A DNA stretch of 64,000 bases from Cellvibrio fontiphilus_A (GTDB lineage Bacteria > Pseudomonadota > Gammaproteobacteria > Pseudomonadales > Cellvibrionaceae), in the NCBI RefSeq assembly GCF_042646205.1, contig NZ_JBHRTF010000001.1:62001-126000 (forward strand), written 5' to 3'. Shown one piece after another: positions 19,601 through 27,714 of the stretch. The notes under the pieces are model-generated. The model ran no database searches and was not told the DNA's origin. It saw only the letters and a program-made list of their open reading frames with translations. The position numbers and the translations under genes were made by a program. Positions within the stretch are counted from its first letter, which is position 1; every line of letters starts with the position of its first letter.

Positions 19601-20267
19601 TCGCGATCGCCTTGCCTTTGCCATCGCCAAAAACTTGCACTTCAATATGGCGCGCGGCGGCAATAAATTTTTCTAAAAATACACCATCGTCAGCAAAGTT
19701 GTTTTTGCCCAAGCGTTTAACCGAATCAAAGGCGTTAATTAAATCCGCTTCGCTCTGGCATAACTGCATGCCTATGCCGCCGCCACCGGCGGTACTTTTT
19801 AACATGACCGGGTAGCCAATTTGCTGCGCGGCGTGTTTGGCGTCATCCAAACTGGTTAATAAATCTGTGCCGGGGCAGAGTGGAACGCCCGCTGCTTGCG
19901 CCAGTGCGCGCGCCTTGTGTTTTAAACCAAAGGTGAGCATCTGTTCGGCGGTGGGGCCAATAAACACCAAACCGGCGGCTTCACATTCGGCCACAAAGCT
20001 AGCGTTTTCACTTAAAAAACCATAGCCGGGGTGAATGGCCTGCGCGCCCGTTTGCTGGGCGATGGCAATGATTTTTTGGCGATTCAGATAAGTTTGTGCC
20101 GCCGCGCCTTCACCCAGGCAATAAGCTTCGTCAGCGAGCCGCACGTGTAAAGAATCCGCATCGGATTCAGCATAAACCGCAACGGCAGTAATATTCAGTT
20201 TTTTCAGGGTGCGAATAATGCGGGTGGCAATAGCGCCACGGTTGGCAATTAAGACTTTGGTGAACAT
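16659..20267 (-). CDS. Urea/guanidine carboxylase, biotin-dependent
   Basis: A 1202-residue single-chain carboxylase. Domains in order: biotin carboxylase with ATP-grasp glycine loop AGGGGIGMQL (about 1-450), KipA/AHS2 (about 455-780) and KipI/AHS1 (about 790-1000) carboxyltransferase parts, and a C-terminal biotinyl domain with ESMKM, biotin on Lys1165. Enzymes of this type were named urea carboxylase; those under guanidine-I riboswitches act mainly on guanidine, giving carboxyguanidine. The upstream riboswitch and two DUF1989 genes point to guanidine here (inference). A GCGGG-TCGT-CCCGC hairpin (20279-20292) lies beside the ribosome-binding site GGAGCAGAGC. It is the last gene of the operon; no allophanate hydrolase follows. 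Confidence 0.93.
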   Translation of the reverse strand: MFTKVLIANRGAIATRIIRTLKKLNITAVAVYAESDADSLHVRLADEAYCLGEGAAAQTYLNRQKIIAIAQQTGAQAIHPGYGFLSENASFVAECEAAGLVFIGPTAEQMLTFGLKHKARALAQAAGVPLCPGTDLLTSLDDAKHAAQQIGYPVMLKSTAGGGGIGMQLCQSEADLINAFDSVKRLGKNNFADDGVFLEKFIAAARHIEVQVFGDGKGKAIAIGERDCSSQRRNQKVVEECPAPNLPDVQRIAMQRTAEQLLASVNYRNAGTVEFIYDANTQQFYFLEVNTRLQVEHGVTEEVFGVDLVAWMLRQAANELEDIHTLSAGLSPRGHAIQVRVYAEDPALNFQPCAGLLSKVEFPPCNEQLRIDHWIESGIEVPAYFDPMLAKIIVKGEDRDQTLKNLTHALDNTYLYGIETNINYLRCLLKDETLLQGRMTTRYLNSFVFTPARIDVLQGGTQTTIQDFPGRTGYWHVGVPTSGPFDNYSFRLANRLIGNSETAAGLEITLQGPSLKFYCDTQIVLTGASIEANINEQSIALYQVITIKAGQILQLGRISDKGARTYLAVAGGIQCPEYLGAKSTFTLGQFGGHNGRALRTGDVLALDEQKVNPESGTPVFDSQLITPISNHWQLRVIYGPHGAPDFFTEQDIHTFFTSDWEVHYNSSRTGVRLIGPKPEWARSSGGEAGMHPSNIHDNAYAFGTVDFTGDMPVILGPDGPSLGGFVCPATVITADLWKLGQLRAGDKIRFVPVILAAAVALEKSQNESLQQLQPTGCDWETTRPTSPIVKQLSAAEFGEAVTYRIAGDHFLLVEYGALELDIKLRFRAHALMQWLEKNTLDGLRELTPGIRSLQIHYDNQQVSLTQLLAHLEIGERELMTQLAQLSVPSRIVHLPLSWDDEACQLAVQKYMQSVRANAPWCPSNLEFIRRINGLDSIAEVKHILFNASYLVMGLGDVYLGAPVATPIDPRHRLVTTKYNPARTWTAENSVGIGGSYLCVYGMEGPGGYQFVGRTLQMWNRYRQTTEFKQPWLLNFFDQIRFYEVSADELKTIRKNFPQGRYPIKIEESHFSLSEYLAFVEHNQTSIQQFTQRREQAFDEELARWHANGQFNYEQPDQVEEQSETEFPEHAIGIDSPVSGSLWQTQVQLGQVVKAGDLLLILESMKMEINITAHCAGKVTHLLKTDGARVQAGQTLVVLEPLE

Positions 20268-20342
20268 GCTCTGCTCCGGCGGGTCGTCCCGCTGGGATTA
20301 ATACGACAATGGTCGTCCATTGAAGCTTTCAAAAAATTAAAT

Positions 20343-20984
20343 TTAATTCCACACGATAACTTCAATCGGTGTTGGGTTGTAACCGTTGCAAGGGTTGTTT
20401 AATTGCGGGCAATTGGAAATCAGCATGACGATATCCATTTTTGCCTCCAGCTCCACATATTTTCCCGGTGCGGATATGCCATCGGCAAAGGTGAGGCCAC
20501 CCTCGCTGGTCACTGGCACATTCATAAAAAAATTAATGTTGTGGGTGATGTCGCGCTTGCAAATGCCAAATTCCGGGTGCTCGGCAATGGCGAGCATCCA
20601 ACTGTCGCGACAGGCATGCATGCAGCGTTTTTCCAAGCTGTAACGCACGGTATTACTTTCGGTAGCACAGGCACCGCCGAGGGTGTCGTGACGGCCGCAG
20701 GTGTCGGCCACAATTTCCAATAACTCGCGGTTAGCATTGGAGATTAATTTGGTGCCCGCGCTTAAATACAAATTGCCTTGGGTGCGAATGGTATCCATTG
20801 CACTGTAGCGTTCGCTCGGGTCTTTGGCGTTGTAAAACAATACATCGGCGGCCTGGTTGCCTTCCAAATCCACAATACGAAAAATTTGCCCCTGTTTTAT
20901 TTCACCTAAAAAATAATCGCCCGCTTTAACATGATGACGGGCAGTTGCCGTTTCCGGATGCAAATGGCTGGTTTTGAGTGACAT
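20343..20984 (-). CDS. DUF1989 urea-carboxylase-associated protein (carboxyguanidine deiminase subunit)
   Basis: A 213-residue DUF1989 protein. Conserved features are IVDLEGNQAADVLFYN, the CGRHDTLGGACATESN cluster and the SNCPQLNNPCNGYNPTP end; the cysteines and histidine are probable metal ligands. Two DUF1989 proteins together (CgdA and CgdB in guanidine-degrading bacteria) form carboxyguanidine deiminase, which turns carboxyguanidine into allophanate and ammonia. Which of the two subunits this is cannot be told by eye. It lies 3 bp after the other DUF1989 gene and 75 bp before the carboxylase. Confidence 0.88.
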   Translation of the reverse strand: MSLKTSHLHPETATARHHVKAGDYFLGEIKQGQIFRIVDLEGNQAADVLFYNAKDPSERYSAMDTIRTQGNLYLSAGTKLISNANRELLEIVADTCGRHDTLGGACATESNTVRYSLEKRCMHACRDSWMLAIAEHPEFGICKRDITHNINFFMNVPVTSEGGLTFADGISAPGKYVELEAKMDIVMLISNCPQLNNPCNGYNPTPIEVIVWN

Positions 20985-20987
20985 GGT

Positions 20988-21728
20988 TTACCTCGGATTC
21001 GCCGCCAAATAATAGAGTTGATTGTTGTGAAAACCGCGCTGATTTTCGGGGCGGAAATTTTTGCAATAGTCATCCTCAGCGACCGGATCGGCTTCGCCCA
21101 ATTCAATTTGCACCGAGGTAAAGGGATAACTGCTGGATTTATTTAATGGATGAGGGCAGCCATGCATGATCACCAATGTATCCATTTCAAAACGCAGGGT
21201 GACACTATTGCCCTTGGCGTGATTGCTGGTATCCAGGGTGATATTGCCGCAATCGTCAGCGATAACTTTGCTGAACCAATTAATATTCGCGGCCATATCC
21301 GCGCGGCCCAAACCGTATTTGGCCAGCTCGACTAAAAAAGCGTCGTAACCATTTTGCAACCACTGATTGCGGTCATGCTGGTAATCGCGTTTGCCAAATT
21401 GCTGTTCAATACTTTGCGCGGTGCTGTTGCCGCAAATAGTGTCGTGCCAATTGCCGGTGCCATTTGCAGAATAGTCCTCAATGATGGACGCAAAAATTCT
21501 GCCCATGTCGGAATACAAACAATTGCCGCGCTGTAATTTAAATGTGTGTTGGCACTTGAGTGTGTCGGGCGCGTTGTAGCGCTCCAATAAATTGCGCGGG
21601 TTATAAAACAACATGCCAACATTGGCGCCGCCCGTGAGGTCGGTTATTTTCATAAAACTGCCACGGCGCAACTCCAATGACCAGTGGCCATTGCCGGGCA
21701 GGGTAGTGGTGTAATGTGTTTTGCTCAT
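20988..21728 (-). CDS. DUF1989 urea-carboxylase-associated protein (second deiminase subunit)
   Basis: A 246-residue paralogue of the neighbouring DUF1989 protein, with the same order of motifs: ITDLTGGANVGMLFYN, then WHDTICGNSTAQSIEQ, and MHGCPHPLNKSSSYP near the end. Some of the cysteines of the other copy are replaced, which fits a catalytic plus a supporting subunit. The start codon overlaps the stop of the upstream ATPase gene as ATGA (21725-21728), so translation is coupled. Confidence 0.87.
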   Translation of the reverse strand: MSKTHYTTTLPGNGHWSLELRRGSFMKITDLTGGANVGMLFYNPRNLLERYNAPDTLKCQHTFKLQRGNCLYSDMGRIFASIIEDYSANGTGNWHDTICGNSTAQSIEQQFGKRDYQHDRNQWLQNGYDAFLVELAKYGLGRADMAANINWFSKVIADDCGNITLDTSNHAKGNSVTLRFEMDTLVIMHGCPHPLNKSSSYPFTSVQIELGEADPVAEDDYCKNFRPENQRGFHNNQLYYLAANPR

Positions 21729-22564
21729 GACTGGGGTTCGCTATTTATTGCTTGGGTGATGCTGGTTAATTCTGGCGGTAGTTCTTGCGTGCGTTTGGTA
21801 ATGGGCAAGTCGTAGGTGATGCTGGCACCGTAAGCGCTGGGCGCTTGATTATCGCGTCGTAATTTATCGAATACCCACAAACGAGTGCCCAAATAAAAAC
21901 CTTCGCTTAAATCGTGGGTCACCATAAACACGGTGAGCTGATGTTCTTGCCAGAGTTTTAAAATTAATTGATGCATGTCGGCGCGAATACCGGGGTCGAG
22001 TGCGCCGAATGGTTCATCCAATAATAAAATGCGCGGCTTGCGGATAAGTGCTTGGGCAATCGCCAAACGCTGTTTCATACCGCCCGATAATTCGTGCGGG
22101 TAGCGAGTGAGGGCGTGGCTTAAACCTACAGAATCCAGCAACGCTTTGGCCTCATCCATTACCTTGCGTTTTTGTTGGCCAAATAATTTCCCTAACAGCG
22201 GAGAGTGTTCAAACTCGCGCGCAATCATCACATTTTGTAATACCGTTAAATGCGGAAATACCGAGTATTGTTGAAACACAATGCCGCGCGCTTGATCCGG
22301 TTCATCGGGAATGGTTTTGCCGTCCAGTAATAGTTCCCCACTGCTGGGCGTTTCCATGCCCAACAACATTTTTAAAAACGTACTTTTGCCGCAGCCAGAT
22401 GTGCCCACCATAGTAATAAATTCGCCGGCATTGACGCTGATATTCAAACGCTCCAGCACGACAGTATCGCCGTAGGTTTTCCACAGGTTTTTTGCTTGGA
22501 TCATCGGCATGCGGTTGGCTCTTTGTTTTTCATGCAGGTTTTTATCAAAAGGAATCACGGTCAT
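21725..22564 (-). CDS. ABC transporter ATPase of the guanidine operon
   Basis: Nucleotide-binding subunit of an importer in the nitrate/sulfonate-type group. Walker A VGTSGCGKST, Q-loop VFQQYSVFPHL, signature LSGGMKQR, Walker B ILLLDEPFGALDP and the switch His in VMVTHD are all present. Start uncertain: ATG at 22564 is used; GTG four codons upstream (22576) is equally possible and would leave 6 bp to the permease stop. Neither has a strong ribosome-binding site. Confidence 0.92.
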   Translation of the reverse strand: MTVIPFDKNLHEKQRANRMPMIQAKNLWKTYGDTVVLERLNISVNAGEFITMVGTSGCGKSTFLKMLLGMETPSSGELLLDGKTIPDEPDQARGIVFQQYSVFPHLTVLQNVMIAREFEHSPLLGKLFGQQKRKVMDEAKALLDSVGLSHALTRYPHELSGGMKQRLAIAQALIRKPRILLLDEPFGALDPGIRADMHQLILKLWQEHQLTVFMVTHDLSEGFYLGTRLWVFDKLRRDNQAPSAYGASITYDLPITKRTQELPPELTSITQAINSEPQS

Positions 22565-22582
22565 GGTGCGACTCACTCTGTG

Positions 22583-23404
22583 TTAGCGTTGATTGCCGGC
22601 ACTGTGCCAGGGGAAACACCAGAGATTTATTTTGGCCAGCAACCAATCCACTAAAAAGGCGAGCAGGGTGATCCAGGCAACGTAAGGCAGAATCACATCC
22701 ATCGACATATAGCGGCGCACTAAAAAAATGCGATAACCCAAACCGTCGGTGGAGGCTATGGCTTCGGCAGCAATTAAAAATAACCAACCGGCGCCGAGCG
22801 ATAAACGCACGGCATTAATCAAGCGTGGCAAGAGTTGTGGGGTTAATACCCGCACAATAATTTGCCAGGTGGATGCGCCCAGGGTTTGCGCTTTGACCAA
22901 TTGCTCCAGGGGAATTTCTTGGGTGCAGCGCTGAATGTCGCGCGCGATAAAAGGTGCGACACCAATGACAATCAGTGCCACTTTGGATAACTCGCCCAAG
23001 CCAAACACAATAAATAACACCGGTAGTAATGCCATGGGCGGCACCAGCGAGATAACGGTTAACAGTGGTGCAATGGGTGAATGCAGGGTGGGAATGGCAC
23101 CGGTTAACAGGCCGATGCTAAAACCTAATAGTGCGGCGATAACAATACCCAGCGCTAAACGATGCAGGCTGCTGAAGGTATCTTGCCAAAATAAATACTC
23201 GCCGGTGCGTTTACTCGGTTCAAATGCCAGATTGTTGATGGCTGCGCCCATTTGCGAAAAACTGGGCAGGAGTTTGTCGTTGGCATTTTCGGCAAGTCGC
23301 GCATCGGAAGCGATTAAATAAATCACCAGAATTAACGCAAAGGGCAAAATGCCTAACAGCAGTTTGAGTGGTTTTGATGGCGTGAGATTAATCAATCGTT
23401 TCAT
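22583..23404 (-). CDS. ABC transporter permease of the guanidine operon
   Basis: A 273-residue integral membrane permease with about six helices and the EAA-type loop (QTLGASTWQIIVRVLTPQLLPRLI) that contacts the ATPase. It belongs to the permease type repeatedly found next to urea/guanidine carboxylase genes. Upstream, a 159-bp hairpin cluster separates it from the binding-protein gene, so its expression may be lower than that of the binding protein. Confidence 0.92.
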   Translation of the reverse strand: MKRLINLTPSKPLKLLLGILPFALILVIYLIASDARLAENANDKLLPSFSQMGAAINNLAFEPSKRTGEYLFWQDTFSSLHRLALGIVIAALLGFSIGLLTGAIPTLHSPIAPLLTVISLVPPMALLPVLFIVFGLGELSKVALIVIGVAPFIARDIQRCTQEIPLEQLVKAQTLGASTWQIIVRVLTPQLLPRLINAVRLSLGAGWLFLIAAEAIASTDGLGYRIFLVRRYMSMDVILPYVAWITLLAFLVDWLLAKINLWCFPWHSAGNQR

Positions 23405-23430
23405 GTTTTTATCGCTGCGTTGTTAAGGCT

Positions 23431-23589
23431 TTAACCCCACCCTGACCCTCCGTAAGGGGAGGGAACTCACCCCACCCTAACTCTCCCCTTCACAAGGGGA
23501 CTGGAAACTCCTCCCCCTTACCAAGGGGGAGGTTGGGAGGGGGTCTAGCTACTCCCCTTGGTGAAGGGGAGAGGCCGGGAGGGGGTTAA
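23431..23589. repeat. Cluster of four hairpins bounded by an 8-bp inverted repeat
   Basis: The whole gap between the binding-protein and permease genes is palindromic. TTAACCCC (23431-23438) is matched by GGGGTTAA (23582-23589) at the far end. Inside are four stems: CCCTCC/GGAGGG (23446-23463), CTCCCCTT-CAC-AAGGGGA (23483-23500), CCTCCCCCTT-ACC-AAGGGGGAGG (23510-23532) and CTCCCCTT-GGTG-AAGGGGAG (23552-23571). It looks like a REP/BIME-type mobile repeat. In RNA from this operon it would fold strongly and could protect the upstream part or reduce read-through. Confidence 0.85.
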
Positions 23590-23593
23590 AAAA

Positions 23594-24655
23594 TTAAAGT
23601 TTTTTATCCGCCGCCATTTGCATGTAAGTGGTATCAAAACGCAGCTTCACATTTTGTTTATTGCCATAAACACCCTTGGGGCCGGCTACGCCGATAAATT
23701 CCGCGTCGGGTGCGCCTTCGCCCAGCAAGCCGTGATCAAAGGAAAACTCCGCGACTTTTTGCATGGTGGTGAGCAGGGCATCGCTGTTCACTAACTCCAG
23801 CGCGGCCTCCGGGGTGTAAAACATTTTGGTGCTGGCTAACTGCGCCTCGTAACCGGCCAGATCGGTGCCTGATGCAACGGCCATTGCCGTTTTAGCCGCG
23901 GTGGCGGCCTTGTCGCTGCCGCTCATGGTGGCCATGATTTCGTACCAAGCGCCCACCAAGGCTTTACCGAGGGCGGGATTTTTTTGCAGGGTCGCACTAT
24001 TCACCACCATCAAATCCATAATCTCACCGGGGATTTGTGACGAGTCGAATACTTTGGTGCTGTTGGGTTGCGCGAGTATTTCACTCAGCAGTGGGTTCCA
24101 GGTGGTCACGGCGGTGACATCCTTGGAGCTATACACGGCAACCATATCGGCGTCAGAGGTGTTGACGACTTTGACATCGGACTCTTTCAGGCCGACTGAT
24201 TCCAGCGCGCGTGCCAGCAAATAATGCGACACGCTCAGCTCCACTAAATTGACTTGCTGGCCTTTGATGTCTTTGAGGGTTTTATTGGCGCCCTTGAGTA
24301 CCACCCCATCGTTGCCGTTAGAGAAGTCACCCACAATCAGCGCGGTGGAATCCACGCCGCCGGCAGCGGGAATGGTGAGGGCATCCATATTGGTCATCAC
24401 ACAGCCATCAAACTCGCCGGCGGTGTATTGGTTGATGGACTCTATGTAGTCGTTAATTTGTACGACTTCTATCGCTATGCCGTATTTGCTCGCCCACTTG
24501 TCGATAATTTTTTGCTCGGCGGCGTAGCCCCAAGGCATCCAGCCCACATAAATCGACCAGCAGACTTTAAAGGGTTCAGCGGCACTGGCGAGCTGGGCGC
24601 TCATGCCAAGTGTAAGGGCGAGTAATAGCTTATGCAGACGGGAATGGCGCAACAT
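23594..24655 (-). CDS. ABC transporter substrate-binding protein of the guanidine operon
   Basis: Periplasmic binding protein of the urea-carboxylase-region type. A Sec signal peptide (LLLALTLGMSAQLASA, then AEPF) precedes a two-lobe domain with KVCWSIYVGWMPWGYA. The ATG at 24655 is chosen over the upstream in-frame start because GGAGG lies seven bases before it and it begins the signal peptide directly (353 residues). First gene after the riboswitch. Its ligand is probably guanidine or a related compound, by context. Confidence 0.92.
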   Translation of the reverse strand: MLRHSRLHKLLLALTLGMSAQLASAAEPFKVCWSIYVGWMPWGYAAEQKIIDKWASKYGIAIEVVQINDYIESINQYTAGEFDGCVMTNMDALTIPAAGGVDSTALIVGDFSNGNDGVVLKGANKTLKDIKGQQVNLVELSVSHYLLARALESVGLKESDVKVVNTSDADMVAVYSSKDVTAVTTWNPLLSEILAQPNSTKVFDSSQIPGEIMDLMVVNSATLQKNPALGKALVGAWYEIMATMSGSDKAATAAKTAMAVASGTDLAGYEAQLASTKMFYTPEAALELVNSDALLTTMQKVAEFSFDHGLLGEGAPDAEFIGVAGPKGVYGNKQNVKLRFDTTYMQMAADKKL

Positions 24656-24732
24656 GAACAAACCTCCAGGTATGGGTATACAGCGGCGACGTAACAAAAA
24701 TGAAAGAGAGCGCTCTGGCGATTAGGCCAATC

Positions 24733-24848
24733 ATCTCCCGGGCTTTTGTCCCGCCGTGTAACCCCGCGCCTGTGAGAGGCCGTTAGAGGTCGAGAGCTCT
24801 CGGACCAGACATCGCTGGCAATCGCCGCGACCGGAACCCTAGCTCCCT
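24733..24848 (-). ncRNA. Guanidine-I (ykkC) riboswitch
   Basis: Read on the minus strand, the conserved blocks of the ykkC class I RNA appear in order: CTAGGGTTCCGG, CTGGTCCGAGAG, ACGGC, and CGGCGGGACAAAAGCCCGGG followed by AGA. These are the ligand-pocket and P3 elements of the guanidine-sensing aptamer. Downstream, before the gene start at 24655, is the palindrome AGAGCGCTCT (24707-24716) followed by a T-rich stretch on the transcribed strand, a candidate for the expression platform. Guanidine binding normally turns expression on. The operon content (transporter, deiminase pair, carboxylase) fits this ligand. Confidence 0.95.
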
Positions 24849-24914
24849 ATTAATTAATTGTGTGAATAGCCCGACCGCCCAGATTGCGAGTCAGTTATTT
24901 CAGCCTGCACTCTC

Positions 24915-24929
24915 GCAATATGGGTGCCA
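24915..24929 (-). promoter_or_regulatory. Sigma-54 promoter upstream of the guanidine riboswitch
   Basis: On the minus strand the sequence TGGCACCCATATTGC is a full match to TGGCAC-N5-TTGC, with GG and GC exactly ten bases apart. Transcription would start near 24904, leaving about 56 bases before the riboswitch. Sigma-54 promoters of nitrogen-assimilation genes are normally activated by NtrC, so this would restrict the operon to nitrogen limitation. Confidence 0.75.
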
Positions 24930-25281
24930 AGTGTGGAATTTATGTTTATCCACCAGTGTTGGCGCTAGTTGCAGCATTGGGGTAAACAATAAGGGCAGGT
25001 GTTGCTTCTCGATGGGTGCTTTTTTTTGGTGCGCAGCCACCTCTGCTTGAGGGGGTAAGTGCACCAAGGTGGCGCGGTATTCCGATAAAGTCGAGCTGAT
25101 TATTTTTTGCTCGCTGAGGGGGTAAAGCCGCGCTATTCTGTGAAACATTGGGCACAAACTGCTAAGATTGTCGCTCAGGACAACCTTTTTTCGGCGTCGC
25201 TGGTTGCGGGTTGATCAGCTGATGGATGATTAAGGTTTGCAGAGGTCCCTTATTGGGCATTAACAGCAGGGGCTAAGGAAT
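24930..25281. other. Gene-free region between the guanidine operon and DUF1631 copy 2
   Basis: No convincing gene: the short open frames here have no start signals or recognisable product. The stretch TGCACCAAGGTGGCGC at 25060-25075 is a partial match to an NtrC site (TGCAC-N7-GTGCA) about 140 bp upstream of the sigma-54 promoter, and GGTGC recurs at 25015 and 25028. The promoter of the rightward DUF1631 gene must also lie here but was not identified. Confidence 0.35.
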
Positions 25282-27714
25282 ATGAATCTCATGGATCAGT
25301 ACGGAATTCTTATGCACAACTCAGGTATGCACAACTCCGGTGTGGGCGGTACAGGCTTGCCAGGTGGCGATGCGACTAAACCTTCGCAATACTCCAGTGT
25401 GGCTATGTCAGAACAACTTATCATCGAACATCTCAAACATTGCCGCGACTTAACGCGCGGTTTTGCCTACCGTGTTTTTCCCAATTTTTGGCGCGAGTGG
25501 TGTAAGCAGATTTTGGAGATTGCCGAGCAGGCAAAATCCAATAAAGATCAGGTCGCGCTCTACGAAATCCAAAACCTGTTGAGCGCCGTGCAGCAAGCGG
25601 CCGAACAGGAGTTTTGCCAGCATCTGGCCAATGGTTTTGTGAAATTCAAAAACAAATCGCTCAATACCTTGACCGGGGAAGAGCGTTTTAGTGGCGATAT
25701 CCTATCCCTCGTGGAACATTCCGATTTGGAAGAAACCATCGCTATTACCTCCATCACCCACCGCGCCGATAACTTTTTTGCCGAAAACCTCTGGGCGTTG
25801 CAACAGCGTTTGGCGCTACTGAACGATGGCGAAAAGATCGATGAACGCACCAATCCGGCAAGCCCGGTGCAGTTTTGCGAAGCCTTGCGCCGGGTGCTTA
25901 CCAATCTGGATGTGGACGTAAAAACCAAGATCATCGGCTACAAGCTGTTTGATCAGGATGTAGTTGGCATGTTGGGCGAGCTTTATAACGAGCTGAACGA
26001 TTACCTGATTCGCCAAAACTTGCTGCCCAACCTGCGTTTTGTGGTGGCCCATGACAAACCCGAGAGCCTGCGTGAAGACGCGATTCAGGATGACCCTTCT
26101 GAACAACACCATGCCGAAGCCAGCACACAGCAGCAGGCGGTAGATGCGCAGCAACACCAGCGCCGCGCCAGCGACAAGCTGTTAAATGGCGCGCTCAACC
26201 CCAACGACATCCAGTATCAAAATAGCCTGTTGAACGCTATTCGCTTATTGCAAACCCACGTCACCCAGATGATGCCGGCGATTCAGGCAAATGCCGCCGC
26301 CCAGCCCGCCCCGACGGCGGCCGTGCCGCAAACGCCACCAGCGCAATTGCAGGTCTACACCAGCCCGCAGCTGGTGAATGTGCTGGATCAGATGCAGGCT
26401 CAGGCTCTCCATGCCAGCCAGCAGGCGCTGGCCGATCAGGAAACCGCGGCGCCGGCAGTTATTCCGGTGCAGAGTGCGGCTGAAGTCAGTCGCCAAATGA
26501 TGCGGCAGATCGCCAGCGAAAACGAAAACGGCGCGGTGGAAGCGGGCGATATGCAGACCATTGATTTGGTGGGCATGTTGTTTGAGTACATGCTGTCCGA
26601 CGATCATCTGCCCGATTCAGTCAAAGCCCTGCTGAGTTATTTGCACACGCCATTTTTGAAAATTGCGTTTATCGACAAAGGCTTTTTTGAGCAACCCGAA
26701 CACCCGGCGCGAGTGCTGCTCAACAGTTTGGCCGAGGCGGGAGTGCGCTGGGTAAGCAATGACGGCAGCGACCAGTACGATATTTTTACCAAGATCAAAA
26801 CCACGGTGTTTCGCCTGCTGCACGAATTCAAAAATGACGTGCGCATTTTTGCCGAGCTGCTGATTGAATTTAACGGCTACACCAACAACGTTGCCCGCCG
26901 TCAGGAATTGATGGAGCGCCGCGCGCTGGAAAAAGCCCAGGGCGAAGAAAAACTGCGCGAAGCCAAGTTGCAAGTGAACCATGAGGTGCGCAGTCGCACC
27001 GATAATCGCGACATGCCCTCGGCGATTTTGCTGCTGTTATTGCAGCCCTGGTCGGATTACCTGTCGTTTGTATTGCTGCGTTACGGCGATAAATCGGAAA
27101 GCTGGGCGCGGGCGCTCAGAGTGATCGATGATCTGCTCTGGTCGTTGGAGCCTAAAACCACCCAGCAGGACAAGGTTAAACACATGGAGCTGCAGGATGA
27201 TCTTTTATCCAGCCTGGAGCGCGGGTTTGAAACCATAGGTTATGAACAGGCCAAGGGGCGCAAGCTGCTGGATGCGGTTGCCTCATTGCAGCGCATGGCA
27301 CTGCTCAGCCGCAAAGCCGAGCCGGCACCGGCGCCTATGCGCACCAAGTTGGAACTGTTAGCGGCGGAAAAAGCGGGTCATGTGGTGGCCCAGCAACATC
27401 CCGTCTCCCCCGAGGAGGCCAAGCTGGTGGATAGCCTCAAAATGGTGGAGTTTGGCACCTGGTTTGAATTTGATGGCGGTAAACGCCTGAAGGTGGCCTG
27501 GTACAACAAAAAGACCCAGCACTACATGTTGGTGGATCAGCAGGGGCGTAAAGTGTCACTGGCGGGTGGTTTGCAGCTGGCGCGCGACATGATCGCCGGG
27601 CGCGCGCGCATTATCGCCGGCAGTACCAAACCCTTCTTTGAGCGGGCGCTGGAGAATATCTACCACAACCTCAACGAGCGTGCGGATCACCTGAAAACCG
27701 GAGCCGCCTCATGA
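25282..27714 (+). CDS. DUF1631 family protein (copy 2)
   Basis: An 810-residue paralogue of the protein at 14127-16547. It shares helical blocks such as HLPDSVKALLSYLHTPFLKIAFIDKGFF-type segments, HPARVLLNSLA, and a C-terminal domain beginning GTWFEFDGG. The N-terminus has a Met/Gly/Asn-rich tail with the repeated unit MHNSG, and a Gln/Ala-rich linker lies around 275-380. The ATG has TAAGGA upstream. Function unknown. It overlaps the following PilZ gene by ATGA, so the pair is co-translated, which suggests a link to c-di-GMP or surface behaviour (inference). Confidence 0.85.
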   Translation: MNLMDQYGILMHNSGMHNSGVGGTGLPGGDATKPSQYSSVAMSEQLIIEHLKHCRDLTRGFAYRVFPNFWREWCKQILEIAEQAKSNKDQVALYEIQNLLSAVQQAAEQEFCQHLANGFVKFKNKSLNTLTGEERFSGDILSLVEHSDLEETIAITSITHRADNFFAENLWALQQRLALLNDGEKIDERTNPASPVQFCEALRRVLTNLDVDVKTKIIGYKLFDQDVVGMLGELYNELNDYLIRQNLLPNLRFVVAHDKPESLREDAIQDDPSEQHHAEASTQQQAVDAQQHQRRASDKLLNGALNPNDIQYQNSLLNAIRLLQTHVTQMMPAIQANAAAQPAPTAAVPQTPPAQLQVYTSPQLVNVLDQMQAQALHASQQALADQETAAPAVIPVQSAAEVSRQMMRQIASENENGAVEAGDMQTIDLVGMLFEYMLSDDHLPDSVKALLSYLHTPFLKIAFIDKGFFEQPEHPARVLLNSLAEAGVRWVSNDGSDQYDIFTKIKTTVFRLLHEFKNDVRIFAELLIEFNGYTNNVARRQELMERRALEKAQGEEKLREAKLQVNHEVRSRTDNRDMPSAILLLLLQPWSDYLSFVLLRYGDKSESWARALRVIDDLLWSLEPKTTQQDKVKHMELQDDLLSSLERGFETIGYEQAKGRKLLDAVASLQRMALLSRKAEPAPAPMRTKLELLAAEKAGHVVAQQHPVSPEEAKLVDSLKMVEFGTWFEFDGGKRLKVAWYNKKTQHYMLVDQQGRKVSLAGGLQLARDMIAGRARIIAGSTKPFFERALENIYHNLNERADHLKTGAAS

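Noticed and set aside
23431..23589. CRISPR-like array of short repeats
   Set aside because: The stems differ in length, there are no equal spacers, and the block has terminal inverted repeats; it is a hairpin cluster.
24862..25157. Short open frames on both strands in the guanidine operon upstream region
   Set aside because: They overlap the sigma-54 promoter, lack ribosome-binding sites and show no recognisable protein.
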